DNA from: Pigmentibacter ruber
GTDB lineage: Bacteria; Bdellovibrionota_B; Oligoflexia; Silvanigrellales; Silvanigrellaceae
Direction: 5' to 3'
NCBI RefSeq assembly: GCF_009792895.1
Contig: NZ_WSSC01000003.1
Location: 372,001-436,000 of the forward strand
Length of the DNA: 64,000 bases
The notes under the pieces were generated by a model. That model ran no database searches, was not told where the DNA came from, and was given only the letters and a program-made list of their open reading frames with translations. Of the stretch, positions 36,542 through 45,921 are shown piece by piece; the first letter of the stretch is position 1, and every line of letters begins with the position of its first letter. A program made the translations under genes and the position numbers.

Positions 36542-37258
36542 TTAATTGTCTTTTTCAAAATGAGCATAAATAATTGCACCAGAAGCAGCAAAACTAAAAG
36601 CCATTAAAGTTCCAAAAATAGGAATATAGCACCAAATACCTAGCCCAACACAAAGACCCCAATGTTTTATCCCAAATAAAATTCTTTTTTTCAAAGGGAG
36701 GTTTAGTAATAATAATGTTCTATCAATATTATTCCATCCTAAATACCAAATCGCGAAGAAGAAAACAACTGGAGCAAAAAATTGAACGAAAAAAGAAACA
36801 ATAAATAGGGAAAAAATAATTACTGCTTTTGTAATTTCTGAGATGATGCTATCAATAAAGTCCATAAATGTTTGTTTTGGGACTTTTTTTCGAGCAAATT
36901 TTTCGTAGGCATTTTGAGCTATTAAATCATAAATGGGACTCGCAACAGCATTTACAAAAGATGTTCCAAATACTCCGTAGAGTAAAATTCCTAATATCCA
37001 AACAAATATTTCGATAAAAGTTGTATTAAATAATGGGCTGAAAAAACTACCTTGCCACTTTTCAGCAAGTGAGTGAAACAAAGGAATCAGCCATTTTGCT
37101 AAAATAATATTTCTTACAATCCAAAAGTAGATTACTACATTAACCAAATGAGGAGCGACGCCTAAAAAAAGCATTGCTTTATTATGTTTAAAAAATTTGA
37201 CAGAATAAATAGGGGACTTGAATCCCAATAGTAGTTGTTTAAATACTGCGATAGACAT
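36542..37258 (-). CDS. EI24/CysZ-like integral membrane protein
   Basis: A 238-residue inner-membrane protein with about four to six hydrophobic helices. The order matches the EI24 domain family (which includes the sulfate permease CysZ): a helix VAPHLVNVVIYFWIVRNI, an amphipathic region, then ILGILLYGVFGTSFVNAVAS followed by PIYDLIAQNAYEKF. A long helix pair with VIIFSLFIVSFFVQFFAPVV and a final GLGIWCYIPIFGTLMAFSFA close it. Family proteins can transport sulfate, but many have unknown roles, and no cysteine-synthesis genes are nearby. It is convergent with the kinase gene (7 bases) and divergent from ftsK (48 bases). CTCC at 37263 on the plus strand reads as the GGAG site. Confidence 0.68.
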   Translation of the reverse strand: MSIAVFKQLLLGFKSPIYSVKFFKHNKAMLFLGVAPHLVNVVIYFWIVRNIILAKWLIPLFHSLAEKWQGSFFSPLFNTTFIEIFVWILGILLYGVFGTSFVNAVASPIYDLIAQNAYEKFARKKVPKQTFMDFIDSIISEITKAVIIFSLFIVSFFVQFFAPVVFFFAIWYLGWNNIDRTLLLLNLPLKKRILFGIKHWGLCVGLGIWCYIPIFGTLMAFSFAASGAIIYAHFEKDN

Positions 37259-37306
37259 TCTACCCTCCTTGTTGCGGTAGAATAATGTTATAAACGGAGA
37301 CTCTCA

Positions 37307-39655
37307 ATGGCCTCTTCAACTGAGTTAAAAAATAAAGCTTCAATCCATAAAATTACGCCTAAAAATGTAACAGGGGATAGAGAATATCTGAAAGAGTATG
37401 TCCATGTTTTACTATTAGGTATTACATTTTGTGCTTTTATTTCTATAATAACTTACAATCCATCAGATCCTAGTTCATTCAATATTAGTTCACATTCTAT
37501 TCAATATTCTCATACAGCTTCAAATACTTTTGGTCTAATTGGGGCTTCAATAGCTGATTGGAGTTTTCAGGTTTTTGGACTTGGTTCTATTGTTTTTTCA
37601 ATGGTGTTTATCATCCAATTGCTAAATACTTTTCGCAGACCAAGACAAAAAAGTAGATTTGCTTTAAGAGTTTTAGGTTATCCTCAGTTAATTCTTTGTT
37701 ATCTTAGTATTATGTCAATTATATTACCATCCTTACATTTTCGCGGTGTTGAAATATATTCAGGTGGTATATTAGGGCACTTGATTTCAAGTTTTTTTCT
37801 GGCTTACATTGGAAAATCTGGGAGTATTATAGCTTTAACATTTTTGGGAACTGCAAGTTTAACATTAGCTTTAGGAATTAGGCCATTAACAACTTTATCA
37901 TATTTATTTTCATTATTTCCCTCAAAAACAACAAAAAAAATAGGTAATGCTTTCCTTGAGGGGCAAAATGAAAAAGATATTACTAATGGATACACAACTG
38001 AAAACGAAACAATTCAAAGTCAGACAAAAGTTACAGTATTAAAAACAAAGGTACCTGATAATCAGCCAACTATAGGTGAAGAACAACAAAATACTTTCTT
38101 TCAATCAGATATTACATTTGCTAATATTTCACCAAATACTTCTTTTATGATAAATAAAAAAGATTTTGATCAATTGTTGACAAAATTGGATTATCATAAA
38201 TCTTCTAATCAAAAGAAACAACCTGAAGTTGAAGCGCAAAAATTAAGATCCGAAGCAAGGCTTATAGAAGAAAAATTAGCTACTTTTGGAGTTAAAGGCT
38301 CAGTAATTAAAAGTCAAAATGGACCTGTGATTAATTTACATGAATTTGAACCAGCATCTGGAATTAAAGTAAATAAAGTTCTTGCTCTGCAAGATGATTT
38401 AACATTGGCACTGAAAGCTCAAAGTGTTTTAATTGGTTTACAACCAGGAAAAAGTTCTTTAGGAATTGAGTTACCCGCGTCTATCCGTGAAACAGTTTCT
38501 TTAAAAGAAATAATGGAATCACCATTGTTTCAAAATCCGAATATTCCTTTGCCTGTAGCTTTAGGTAAAAATGTTGATGGCTCGCTTCTTATTTCTGATT
38601 TATCTTCAATGCCACATCTTTTAGTAGCTGGTTCAACTGGTTCAGGAAAAAGTGTATGCATTAATGTAATGCTTTTAAGTTTAATGATTAGCAAAACACC
38701 AAGACAACTTCGATTATTATTAGTTGATCCAAAAATGCTTGAATTATCCATTTATGATGGAATTGGGCATTTACTTATGCCTGTTGTTACTGAACCTGAT
38801 AAAGCGGCTGGAGCTTTAAAATGGGCGATAGAAGAAATGGACAGGCGTTATAGGTTGATGAAAAATTATCAAGTTAGAAATATTTTAGCTTATAATAATG
38901 CTGTTACTAATGGTGAAATAAAACAAACTGATCCAAAACAACCAAAACTAGATTTACTTCCATATATTGTTGTTGTTGTTGATGAATTAAGTGATCTTAT
39001 GATGACTTCACCAAAAGATGTAGAGGATAGTATCCAACGTTTAGCTCAAAAAGCAAGAGCTGCAGGAATTCATTTAATACTTGCAACGCAAAGACCAAGT
39101 GTAGATGTATTAACTGGCGTTATTAAAGCAAATTTGCCTTGCCGTTTAAGTTTTCAAGTCGCATCAAGGCATGATAGTCGCACAATTATTGAAAATATTG
39201 GTGCTGAACGGCTCTTAGGTAAAGGTGACATGCTTTTCTTACCGCCTGGAATTAGTAAAGTTGTTCGTGCTCAATGTGCATTTGTTGCTGATAAAGAAAT
39301 AAATGCTCTTTCTAATGAACTTAAGAAGCTATATCCTCCAATTTATGAGACAAATGTTATCCAAGATATTGAAAGAGTTTCTAAGGATCTCGTAAGACAA
39401 AAATCTGACAAACTAAGCGAAATTGGTACACTCACAAGTTTTAATGAAAATGAGACGATGGACGAGAATACATTGTATGAAAAGGCTGTAGAATTTGCCC
39501 GCGAAGCTGGAAATGTGAGTACATCAAGTATTCAGCGAGAATTCCGAATAGGCTATAATCGAGCAGCACGTATAATGGATAGAATGATATTAGAAGGAAT
39601 TGTTGGTCAGGCAGAAGCTACAGGAAAACCTCGGCCGGTAATTAAGAGATTTTGA
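37307..39655 (+). CDS. ftsK: DNA translocase FtsK/SpoIIIE family
   Basis: Membrane-anchored motor that pumps chromosome ends through the division septum and activates dimer resolution. It has 782 residues. An N-terminal membrane domain of about four helices occupies residues 30-200. A variable linker to about 300 is short compared with E. coli FtsK. The motor has alpha and beta parts: Walker A VAGSTGSGKSVCIN at about 439-450, LLLVDPKMLEL, and Walker B YIVVVVDELSDLMM near 552-565. The RLSFQVASRHDSRTII and MLFLPPG stretches are typical of the family. From about residue 710 a winged-helix gamma domain (ASTSSIQREF-like, YNRAARIMDRMILEGIVGQA) recognises orienting DNA sequences. It is followed 26 bases later by a RodZ-like gene. 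Confidence 0.96.
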   Translation: MASSTELKNKASIHKITPKNVTGDREYLKEYVHVLLLGITFCAFISIITYNPSDPSSFNISSHSIQYSHTASNTFGLIGASIADWSFQVFGLGSIVFSMVFIIQLLNTFRRPRQKSRFALRVLGYPQLILCYLSIMSIILPSLHFRGVEIYSGGILGHLISSFFLAYIGKSGSIIALTFLGTASLTLALGIRPLTTLSYLFSLFPSKTTKKIGNAFLEGQNEKDITNGYTTENETIQSQTKVTVLKTKVPDNQPTIGEEQQNTFFQSDITFANISPNTSFMINKKDFDQLLTKLDYHKSSNQKKQPEVEAQKLRSEARLIEEKLATFGVKGSVIKSQNGPVINLHEFEPASGIKVNKVLALQDDLTLALKAQSVLIGLQPGKSSLGIELPASIRETVSLKEIMESPLFQNPNIPLPVALGKNVDGSLLISDLSSMPHLLVAGSTGSGKSVCINVMLLSLMISKTPRQLRLLLVDPKMLELSIYDGIGHLLMPVVTEPDKAAGALKWAIEEMDRRYRLMKNYQVRNILAYNNAVTNGEIKQTDPKQPKLDLLPYIVVVVDELSDLMMTSPKDVEDSIQRLAQKARAAGIHLILATQRPSVDVLTGVIKANLPCRLSFQVASRHDSRTIIENIGAERLLGKGDMLFLPPGISKVVRAQCAFVADKEINALSNELKKLYPPIYETNVIQDIERVSKDLVRQKSDKLSEIGTLTSFNENETMDENTLYEKAVEFAREAGNVSTSSIQREFRIGYNRAARIMDRMILEGIVGQAEATGKPRPVIKRF

Positions 39656-39681
39656 TCATTGCACTATAAGGAATGTGGAAC

Positions 39682-41142
39682 ATGAGCATAAACCAAGCCG
39701 CATACCCTAACGATAAAAATGCACTTGGTGTTTCATATGAAACGGCAGCGTTAATTGGAAAACGTCTCCGTCAAGCAAGAGAAGTTAAAAGATTATCTCC
39801 ATCACAAGTTTCAGCACGTGTTAAAATTAGAGATCGTTATATTGAGGCTATTGAGATTGGAGATTGGGATGTTCTTCCTCCAGGATTAAATGGACGCGGT
39901 CTTATTCGTTTATATGCCAGGGAATTAAATGTAGCTATTCCTGAATTTGAAACATTTCATCATTTACAAACAGTTATGGTAGAACGTCAATCAGAAAGTT
40001 TAATGCAAGCCTCATCAAAAAAATCAAAATATCATCCTGCTGCTGAAGAATCAGCAGAAATTATACGTTCTATTTCACGGAGTGATTTTCAAAAAGGGAT
40101 TCATTTAGATCCAGATAATTCTGCACATGTCTCGCAAGTTTCTACAGAAGAGCAACATACTTCAACCAAGGTGTATTCTAGAAGTGCTGGAAATTTTAAT
40201 ACAAATAGATCTATCCACACAAATAATACGAATATTGTAACCCCTAATATTTATGACGTTCTTGGGATCCAGCTAGAAAATAAAGCTGTAGCTGGAAATA
40301 GTGTTGAAAAACCTCAGACTTCTAGTGCTCAACCAGAAATAAAAGCTAATGTTAATTATCAAACTTTGCCAACAGCCGAACCAGTAAAAATTGAAAAAGT
40401 CATTCCAAAAAATCTTCAAAAAGTTGAAGAAATTGTTGAAGAATCAATGGTTAGTGAATCTATTCATCTAGAAATTCAGAAAGAAAGTACTTTTGTAGCG
40501 AAAGATGCTTATAATGGTGTAAATAATTCAATACAACAAGAAGAAATTGTTAGAAAAAAAACTTTTGATTTTAATCCTCTACAAATTCTAGTCATATTAT
40601 CGTTTATTGTTATCTTTATTTTTCTTAGTTTATTTCTTTATTCTCGCAATAATAGCCAAGTGAAAGTGACTAATTTATCAGCTAAGCAAATTGAAAATGA
40701 AGTTGGAGATTCAGAGCCATTGCCAAATTCTATAGTTGAATCTAGTGTTCCAGTTATTAAAGATTCAGAAAAAGTAACAAAAGTTCAAGCTCAAACTAAA
40801 ACTTCTCCTGAAGATGATTCTAGTAAAACCCCTTCTGCTAGCAATTCATCTTCATCTGCCACTGTTTCAGAAAAAAATAAAGTAGCCTTAGATATTGAAA
40901 GAATAGCAAAACTAAATATAGCTGGAAAAGTTAATTTAGTCGTAGAAGCTGATGGGCAACAGATTTTTTCAGGGGTTCATTCTGCAGGAGTTTTAGATAT
41001 CCCTTTTAAAACTAAAGCAGAGATAGTGATATCCGATTCGTCTAAAGTAAGCTTAATTTATGAAGGTATAAATCATGGTGTCATGGGATATGCAGGTAGA
41101 AAAAGAAAAATTCTACTAAATGCGAAGCCCTATGTTGAATAG
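39682..41142 (+). CDS. RodZ-like HTH membrane protein
   Basis: A 486-residue single-pass protein. The start is the second ATG, with AAGGA 9 bases upstream. The ATG three codons earlier overlaps that site. Residues about 10-80 are a RodZ-type helix-turn-helix (AALIGKRLRQAREVKRLSPS, VKIRDRYIEAIEIGDWDVLP, GLNGRGLIRLYARELNV), which in RodZ binds MreB. A long, low-complexity cytoplasmic linker follows, then one TM helix at about 299-320 (ILVILSFIVIFIFLSLFL). A periplasmic Ser/Thr/Lys-rich spacer precedes a C-terminal beta domain (NLVVEADGQQIFSGVHSAGV) like the DUF4115 domain of RodZ. The family helps set rod shape. No mre genes are in the window. Confidence 0.82.
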   Translation: MSINQAAYPNDKNALGVSYETAALIGKRLRQAREVKRLSPSQVSARVKIRDRYIEAIEIGDWDVLPPGLNGRGLIRLYARELNVAIPEFETFHHLQTVMVERQSESLMQASSKKSKYHPAAEESAEIIRSISRSDFQKGIHLDPDNSAHVSQVSTEEQHTSTKVYSRSAGNFNTNRSIHTNNTNIVTPNIYDVLGIQLENKAVAGNSVEKPQTSSAQPEIKANVNYQTLPTAEPVKIEKVIPKNLQKVEEIVEESMVSESIHLEIQKESTFVAKDAYNGVNNSIQQEEIVRKKTFDFNPLQILVILSFIVIFIFLSLFLYSRNNSQVKVTNLSAKQIENEVGDSEPLPNSIVESSVPVIKDSEKVTKVQAQTKTSPEDDSSKTPSASNSSSSATVSEKNKVALDIERIAKLNIAGKVNLVVEADGQQIFSGVHSAGVLDIPFKTKAEIVISDSSKVSLIYEGINHGVMGYAGRKRKILLNAKPYVE

Positions 41143-41209
41143 ATAACTCCTCCTTGCTTTCTATAAGATGGAATTGTTATAACCCACTCCTATGTTAAGG
41201 GAGAGGGCA

Positions 41210-43180
41210 ATGGGTAAAGTTTCAAGTAAAAGTAAATATATTGAAGAACTGGCTTCCAAAATTTTACAACATAAAAAATTATATTATTTGGGAAAAAGTG
41301 TAATATCTGATTCTGAATTTGATGCACTAGAAAATGAATTAAAAGAACTAGCCCCTGACCATCCTGTATTATCTTTTGTTGGATACCAATTTGATGACTT
41401 AACAAATAAAGTTTCCCATGATATACCTATGCTTTCTTTGGCTAAAACATATTCAGTAGAGGATCTATACGAATTTTTGCAAAAAAATAGCTGTATAGCG
41501 ATGGATAAAATAGATGGAATGGCGTTGTCATTAGAATATGATTTCTCAGGTAAATTATATAGAGCCTCAACAAGAGGTAACGGTAAGGCTGGAGAAAATG
41601 TAACAGAGCATATTTGTCATGTCACTAATATTCCAAAAATATTAAATATTTCTAGTAAAAAAGAAGAATTAAAATTTGAGATTCGGGGTGAAGTCTATTT
41701 TCCACTTTCAGAATTTAAAAATTTTAATGATAGATTTGATAGTTTTCGCAATGCAGTTCCTGGAACACTTGGAAGAAAAGAAGTGGAAGAAGCTCTTGAG
41801 GTTTTAAGGGTTTTGCGTTTTTGTGTTTATGACGTTTTGGTTTTTAAAGATAATAATCCTTTAAATGCAAAGGAATTTTTTTCTTTTATCAAAAAAAATA
41901 ATAACTATTTAGATAAAATAAAATATAGTCAAGAATTAGGATTTATTGATAATACAAATTTGCTTGAAAAAATAGATCATGTCAGGAATATAGATGAATT
42001 AAAAGATTTTATAGAAGCTTGGTATAAAAGAAATAGAGATTATCAAATTGATGGAATTGTATTCAGATATAATGACGAAATATTATGGGAAAATTTTGGA
42101 AATACAGCCCATCATCCTAGAGGAAGTATTGCTTTTAAACAGGCAGGAGAAACAGCTGAAACAGAAATTCTAGCCATTGAAGAAAATGTTGGGCGGAGTG
42201 GAAAAATTACTTTTCGAGCAAAATTAAAAACAGTTGAATTATCTGGCGCTAAAATATCATATGCAACTCTTCATAATGCGGAATTTATAGAGGAAGGAAA
42301 CTATGCAGTAGGTTCAAAAGTTGAAATTATTAGGAGTGGCGAAGTTATCCCTGCTATTATTCGTTTGATAGAGCCTGCTCAAAAATCATTTAAGTTACCT
42401 GAATTTTGTAAATGTGGCTTTAAATTAACTAGACAAGGCCCTGATTTAATGTGCTTAGATAACCCAGTTTGTAATTATAAAGATCAGGAAAGTCTTGTAT
42501 ATTTTGTATCTTCATTAGATATTATGGGAGTGTCCGATAAAATTGTTTTAAAAATTAGAGACGCAGGATTGGTGCAAGAACCTGCTGATTTTTATAAATT
42601 AACTGAAGAAGATTTGTTACAAATTGAAGGATTTGCAAAAAAATCATCTGAAAACGTTATTAAATCAATACAAAATACAAGAAAAATTCCTTTAGCAAAA
42701 TTTTTAACTGCTTTAGGATTAAAACGTGGTGGCGCTGTGAAATGCCAAGAAGTTGCGAGAAAGTTTGAAACTTTGGAGAATGTTTTAAAAATTGATGCTA
42801 GCGATTTAAAAGTTGAGAAAGGCTGGGCAGATAAATCTGCTGAAGATTTTGTTGCTTCATTAAAAAATAAACGAAATATTATTCGTAATTTATTGAATTA
42901 TGTTGAAGTATTAGATGATGAATCAAATAAAAAAATAAGTAAACAAAATTCTCATCCCTATTTTGGGAAAAATATTTGTATAACGGGAAGTTTATCAAGG
43001 CCAAGAGAAGAATATAAATTTATGCTTGAAAATGTGGGAGCAAAATTAGTTTCTTCAGTCAGCTCAAAAACAGACCTTTTGGTATGTAATGAAAGCTCAG
43101 GTTCTAATAAATATAAAGATGCAGTAAAATTTGGGATCAAGATTATTACTGAGGAAGAATTTTCAAGAAATTTTAATTGA
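41210..43180 (+). CDS. ligA: NAD-dependent DNA ligase
   Basis: Seals nicks in DNA using NAD, essential in replication and repair. I start it at the ATG of MGKVSSKSKYIEE, preceded by GGGAGAGGG about 3-11 bases upstream, rather than six codons earlier. This gives 656 residues, slightly short for the family. The Ia domain (YYLGKSVISDSEFDALENEL), the adenylated Lys100 in MDKIDGMALSLEY (K-x-D-G), RGEVYFPLSEF and IDGIVFRYND are seen. The OB fold holds EENVGRSGKITFRA. A zinc finger has four Cys (CKCGF ... LMCLD ... VCNY). Helix-hairpin-helix repeats span about 450-580, and a C-terminal BRCT domain has GKNICITGSLSRPREEY. The end overlaps the convergent ComEC-like gene by 18 bases. Confidence 0.96.
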   Translation: MGKVSSKSKYIEELASKILQHKKLYYLGKSVISDSEFDALENELKELAPDHPVLSFVGYQFDDLTNKVSHDIPMLSLAKTYSVEDLYEFLQKNSCIAMDKIDGMALSLEYDFSGKLYRASTRGNGKAGENVTEHICHVTNIPKILNISSKKEELKFEIRGEVYFPLSEFKNFNDRFDSFRNAVPGTLGRKEVEEALEVLRVLRFCVYDVLVFKDNNPLNAKEFFSFIKKNNNYLDKIKYSQELGFIDNTNLLEKIDHVRNIDELKDFIEAWYKRNRDYQIDGIVFRYNDEILWENFGNTAHHPRGSIAFKQAGETAETEILAIEENVGRSGKITFRAKLKTVELSGAKISYATLHNAEFIEEGNYAVGSKVEIIRSGEVIPAIIRLIEPAQKSFKLPEFCKCGFKLTRQGPDLMCLDNPVCNYKDQESLVYFVSSLDIMGVSDKIVLKIRDAGLVQEPADFYKLTEEDLLQIEGFAKKSSENVIKSIQNTRKIPLAKFLTALGLKRGGAVKCQEVARKFETLENVLKIDASDLKVEKGWADKSAEDFVASLKNKRNIIRNLLNYVEVLDDESNKKISKQNSHPYFGKNICITGSLSRPREEYKFMLENVGAKLVSSVSSKTDLLVCNESSGSNKYKDAVKFGIKIITEEEFSRNFN

Positions 43181-44290
43181 ATTAATTTTAAATCTAGTTA
43201 TTAAAATATTATAATTTTTTATTAAATCATATATTGAAATAAGTATAACAAATGCTGAATTTATATAAAGTAATCCATATAAAGAAAATAAACTTGTTTT
43301 GTTACTATTAGTATATAGTTGATTATAATCTGAAAATATTAATCCTATATTTTTAAATATAGTTAATGATATATCATATAAGTAAATTAAATTTAAAGAA
43401 AATAAGTTGTTTTCAGGTAAAATTAAGAGTAAGAAAGTTAAAGGGGTTATTAAGAAACAAATAATAGGTGTTGCAACTAAGTTTGCTAGACAAGATGAAA
43501 AAATATTGCAGTTTGAGAAAGGTGATAATAAAATACCAATAATGAAAGATGTTAAAACAGTATTTGTAACGTAACTAAATAAATTGTTAAAATTTAATAA
43601 GTTATTCATTCTGATTATAATTTTCAGACATAAAACGCCAAAAAAAGAAAGGATAAATGATAAATTTATTAAAAGATTTCCAAAAATAAATGAAAAAAAT
43701 ATTAATAAAATGCAATTTTTAAACGTTGTAAAGAGGATGTTTGGAAAAATTGGAAAAATTATTGCATAAAATAATGATGTTAAGTTTATTTTACTTACAT
43801 AGTTAATTGAAATAACTCTAACTAGAGCACCAGAAAAGCCAAAAATTGATGAAATAAAAAATGATATTATGATAGATAAATAAATTTTTATTTTATTAAT
43901 TAAAATCATTATTTTTAAAGGATTTGTATTCTTTTTTTTTAAAAAATATATAATATATTTTATTCCATTCACTATAATATTAGTAGTTGGAGTAATTTGA
44001 CTGCCAGAAATAGCTAATAAATGAATTAATCCTGAATATTCAAATATAAGTCTATCCTGAAAAGTAATTTTCCGAATATTTGCCAAAAAATTTAGAGCCA
44101 AATCTTTTTCTTTCATATTTTCTGCTATAGAAACTGATTTGCTTTTAAAAATATTTGATAAGTCTAGAAAATTTTTAAAATATTCTCCATAATTAAAAAA
44201 CTCATGAATGAAAAAAATAATACAAAAGGTTAATAAATAACAGGCTATAGAATTAAAAAATGCTTGTATAAATATTGTAAATTTCTGCAT
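43163..44290 (-). CDS. ComEC/Rec2-like competence membrane domain protein, short form
   Basis: A 375-residue polytopic membrane protein. The stretch RLIFEYSGLIHLLAISGSQI matches the ComEC/Rec2 competence domain signature (F-x-x-x-G-L-x-H-L-L-A-I-S-G). It is followed by helices as in the DNA-uptake channel, including SSIFGFSGALVRVISINYVS, where family members have S-x-x-R-A. Full ComEC proteins have about 700-800 residues, with an N-terminal OB domain and a C-terminal metallo-beta-lactamase-like nuclease. Both are absent here, and the frame does not continue. It may be a minimal channel, a split system or a decayed gene. A single gene that is tail-to-tail with ligA. Confidence 0.7.
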   Translation of the reverse strand: MQKFTIFIQAFFNSIACYLLTFCIIFFIHEFFNYGEYFKNFLDLSNIFKSKSVSIAENMKEKDLALNFLANIRKITFQDRLIFEYSGLIHLLAISGSQITPTTNIIVNGIKYIIYFLKKKNTNPLKIMILINKIKIYLSIIISFFISSIFGFSGALVRVISINYVSKINLTSLFYAIIFPIFPNILFTTFKNCILLIFFSFIFGNLLINLSFILSFFGVLCLKIIIRMNNLLNFNNLFSYVTNTVLTSFIIGILLSPFSNCNIFSSCLANLVATPIICFLITPLTFLLLILPENNLFSLNLIYLYDISLTIFKNIGLIFSDYNQLYTNSNKTSLFSLYGLLYINSAFVILISIYDLIKNYNILITRFKINSIKIS

Positions 44291-44514
44291 TAGACTCCTT
44301 TCTAATCTTGTAAATTAATCTATATCTTGTTTTCTTTAGTTTTAGTTATTTAAATAAAAAGTGGGCAAAATTGTACTTAAAAGTTTGCAATAAAGATAAA
44401 GCTTGACCTCCCGCGATATTTAAAAAACGTTATCATATCATGGCTATAGATTGATTTGGTTTGACATATTACTCCTTGACGTTTTCCGTTTTTTTTGTAA
44501 GAAATATTAGGTAG

Positions 44515-44591
44515 GTCGCCATAGCTCAGTTGTATAGAGCACTTCTTTCCTAAAGAAGGGGTCGCAGGTTAGAGTCCTGCTGGTGACGCCA
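44515..44591 (+). tRNA. tRNA-Arg (anticodon CCU)
   Basis: A 77-base cloverleaf. The acceptor stem is GTCGCCA with TGGTGAC (one G-T pair), discriminator G, and an encoded CCA end. The D arm contains AGCTCAGTTGTATAGAGC. The anticodon arm is CTTCT-TTCCTAA-AGAAG, so the anticodon CCT reads AGG codons for arginine. The variable loop is short, and the T arm has GCAGG-TTAGAGT-CCTGC. The loop reads TTAGAGT rather than TTCGAnT, a slightly unusual T-loop. A run of T follows directly and may end transcription. Confidence 0.93.
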
Positions 44592-44929
44592 TTTTTTAGA
44601 TTTTATGCCTTTCTTGTAACTCTTAAGGGTTCATTTCATTTAAGTTTTAATAAAGACCTTGAAATTAAAATTATATTTCAGTTATAATTTGTTTAAAAAA
44701 AGTAAATTCTAGCCAAAATATATTATTAAATTTATTATATTTCTGCCTCTAGCTTTAATTATATTAAATTAAAAGGGATTAAATTTGATGAAACTTTTAA
44801 ATTTAAATGTTAAATCACTCTTTTTTTATTTATATTTCTTTTATATATTAAATAAAATTCTAATTAAATTAGAAAAATAAAATAAAATCTATTTATAATA
44901 CATATAATATCCCATATTACTAGATTGAT
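44592..44929. other. Intergenic region after tRNA-Arg
   Basis: About 338 bases, more than four-fifths A/T. It begins with a T-run that could terminate the tRNA transcript. I find no coding frame with a ribosome site, no repeat of the tRNA 3' end (so no integrated element), and no stable hairpin. Confidence 0.5.
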
Positions 44930-45166
44930 TTAAGTATTCTTTTCTAGATCTTCTGGTTCAGTGCTTTCATCAAATATTTCATTACATTTTCGACAAAAAT
45001 ACTTAATTTTTTTTGGTTTGGCTGTTATACCAAATGTGACTAAAAACCAACCAAAGCTTGAATACTCAGCCTTAGGAGTAATCATATGGTGATAACGGTC
45101 AAATCCATCAGAACATGTCTTTAATTTATTTTGAATTGTATTTAGATTTAGTTTTGGATCAGTCAT
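44930..45166 (-). CDS. Small hypothetical protein with a CxxC zinc-ribbon-like motif
   Basis: A 78-residue protein of unknown function. The start is the ATG of MTDPKLNLNTIQNKL: GAGGTG lies 6 bases upstream, while the longer frame has nothing. Residues about 12-30 (LKTCSDGFDRYHHMITPKA) contain a Cys and two adjacent His. The C-terminal half holds KYFCRKCNEIFDES, a C-x2-C knuckle. Together three Cys and the HH pair could bind one zinc ion, but only one knuckle is clear. The last residues are acidic. It is isolated, between tRNA-Arg and a divergent small gene. Confidence 0.6.
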   Translation of the reverse strand: MTDPKLNLNTIQNKLKTCSDGFDRYHHMITPKAEYSSFGWFLVTFGITAKPKKIKYFCRKCNEIFDESTEPEDLEKNT

Positions 45167-45425
45167 AAAAAGCACCTCGTAAACATTATCCATCAATATG
45201 GAACCAATACCTTTTAATTTTCGTAAGTTCCAGAGTTTTGAAAAGATATCTTATCTAAAACATTTTTATTGAATTTAAAATTACTTATAAAATATTTAAA
45301 AATGGATTATTTTATAATATAATGAAAAAAAATAAAATTATCATCAAAAATTTGACACTTTATTGTTATCTTTAGCTTCTGTAGACTCCAATAGCCTTTT
45401 CATTTTTTAAAAAATAGGAGTATTT

Positions 45426-45917
45426 ATGTTCGATCTGCCTCCACAAGTCCATGTTGTTGCTCCAAATGCTACTGAAATGGTTGAAATTAGCAGAAGTAAG
45501 TTTGTTGTTCCTTTCTCAGATGCCTTCAGAACCGTTTTACAAGTAAATAATCAAACAGGTTATAAAGTTTTTATCCATACAACAATTGAGGATCCAAACC
45601 ATTGGAATGGTGGGGCAAGGCCAGACTACAATTTTGGTGGAGTTACTATTGGTGGTTCAAATTATTTGAAGCGCAATGAAGATATGAACGCTATGGTTTC
45701 TAATGCAAAATTTAAAATGCATTTAAAATTTACTGCTAGTAGTGGTGATGAAGAATTTGGGATGAATGTAGATCAATCTGATGTTTTTAAAATGGATTAT
45801 GTAGATAAATATTATCCAACATTTCCTTTAGGCACTATGGATATCACTGGTTACTATCAAGTCGAACAAAAAGTGCTAGGAAATGCAAATATTTTTACAA
45901 TAACTCACAATCAATAA
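45426..45917 (+). CDS. Hypothetical small beta-rich protein
   Basis: A 163-residue protein I cannot assign. It has no Cys, no signal peptide and no membrane helix. The composition is rich in Asn, Gly, Phe and Val, with strand-like alternation in VVPFSDAFRTVLQVNNQTGY and NAKFKMHLKFTASSGDEEFG. Both are the kind of pattern seen in small lectin-like or cytolysin-like beta proteins. TAGGAG lies 5 bases before the ATG. The upstream gap of about 260 bases suggests its own promoter. Its stop is 4 bases from that of the convergent desaturase. A cytolysin or lectin role is a guess. Confidence 0.6.
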   Translation: MFDLPPQVHVVAPNATEMVEISRSKFVVPFSDAFRTVLQVNNQTGYKVFIHTTIEDPNHWNGGARPDYNFGGVTIGGSNYLKRNEDMNAMVSNAKFKMHLKFTASSGDEEFGMNVDQSDVFKMDYVDKYYPTFPLGTMDITGYYQVEQKVLGNANIFTITHNQ

Positions 45918-45921
45918 TGCA

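Noticed and set aside
44515-44929. tRNA-Arg as an integration site of a mobile element
   Set aside because: No integrase gene and no repeated tRNA 3' end downstream.
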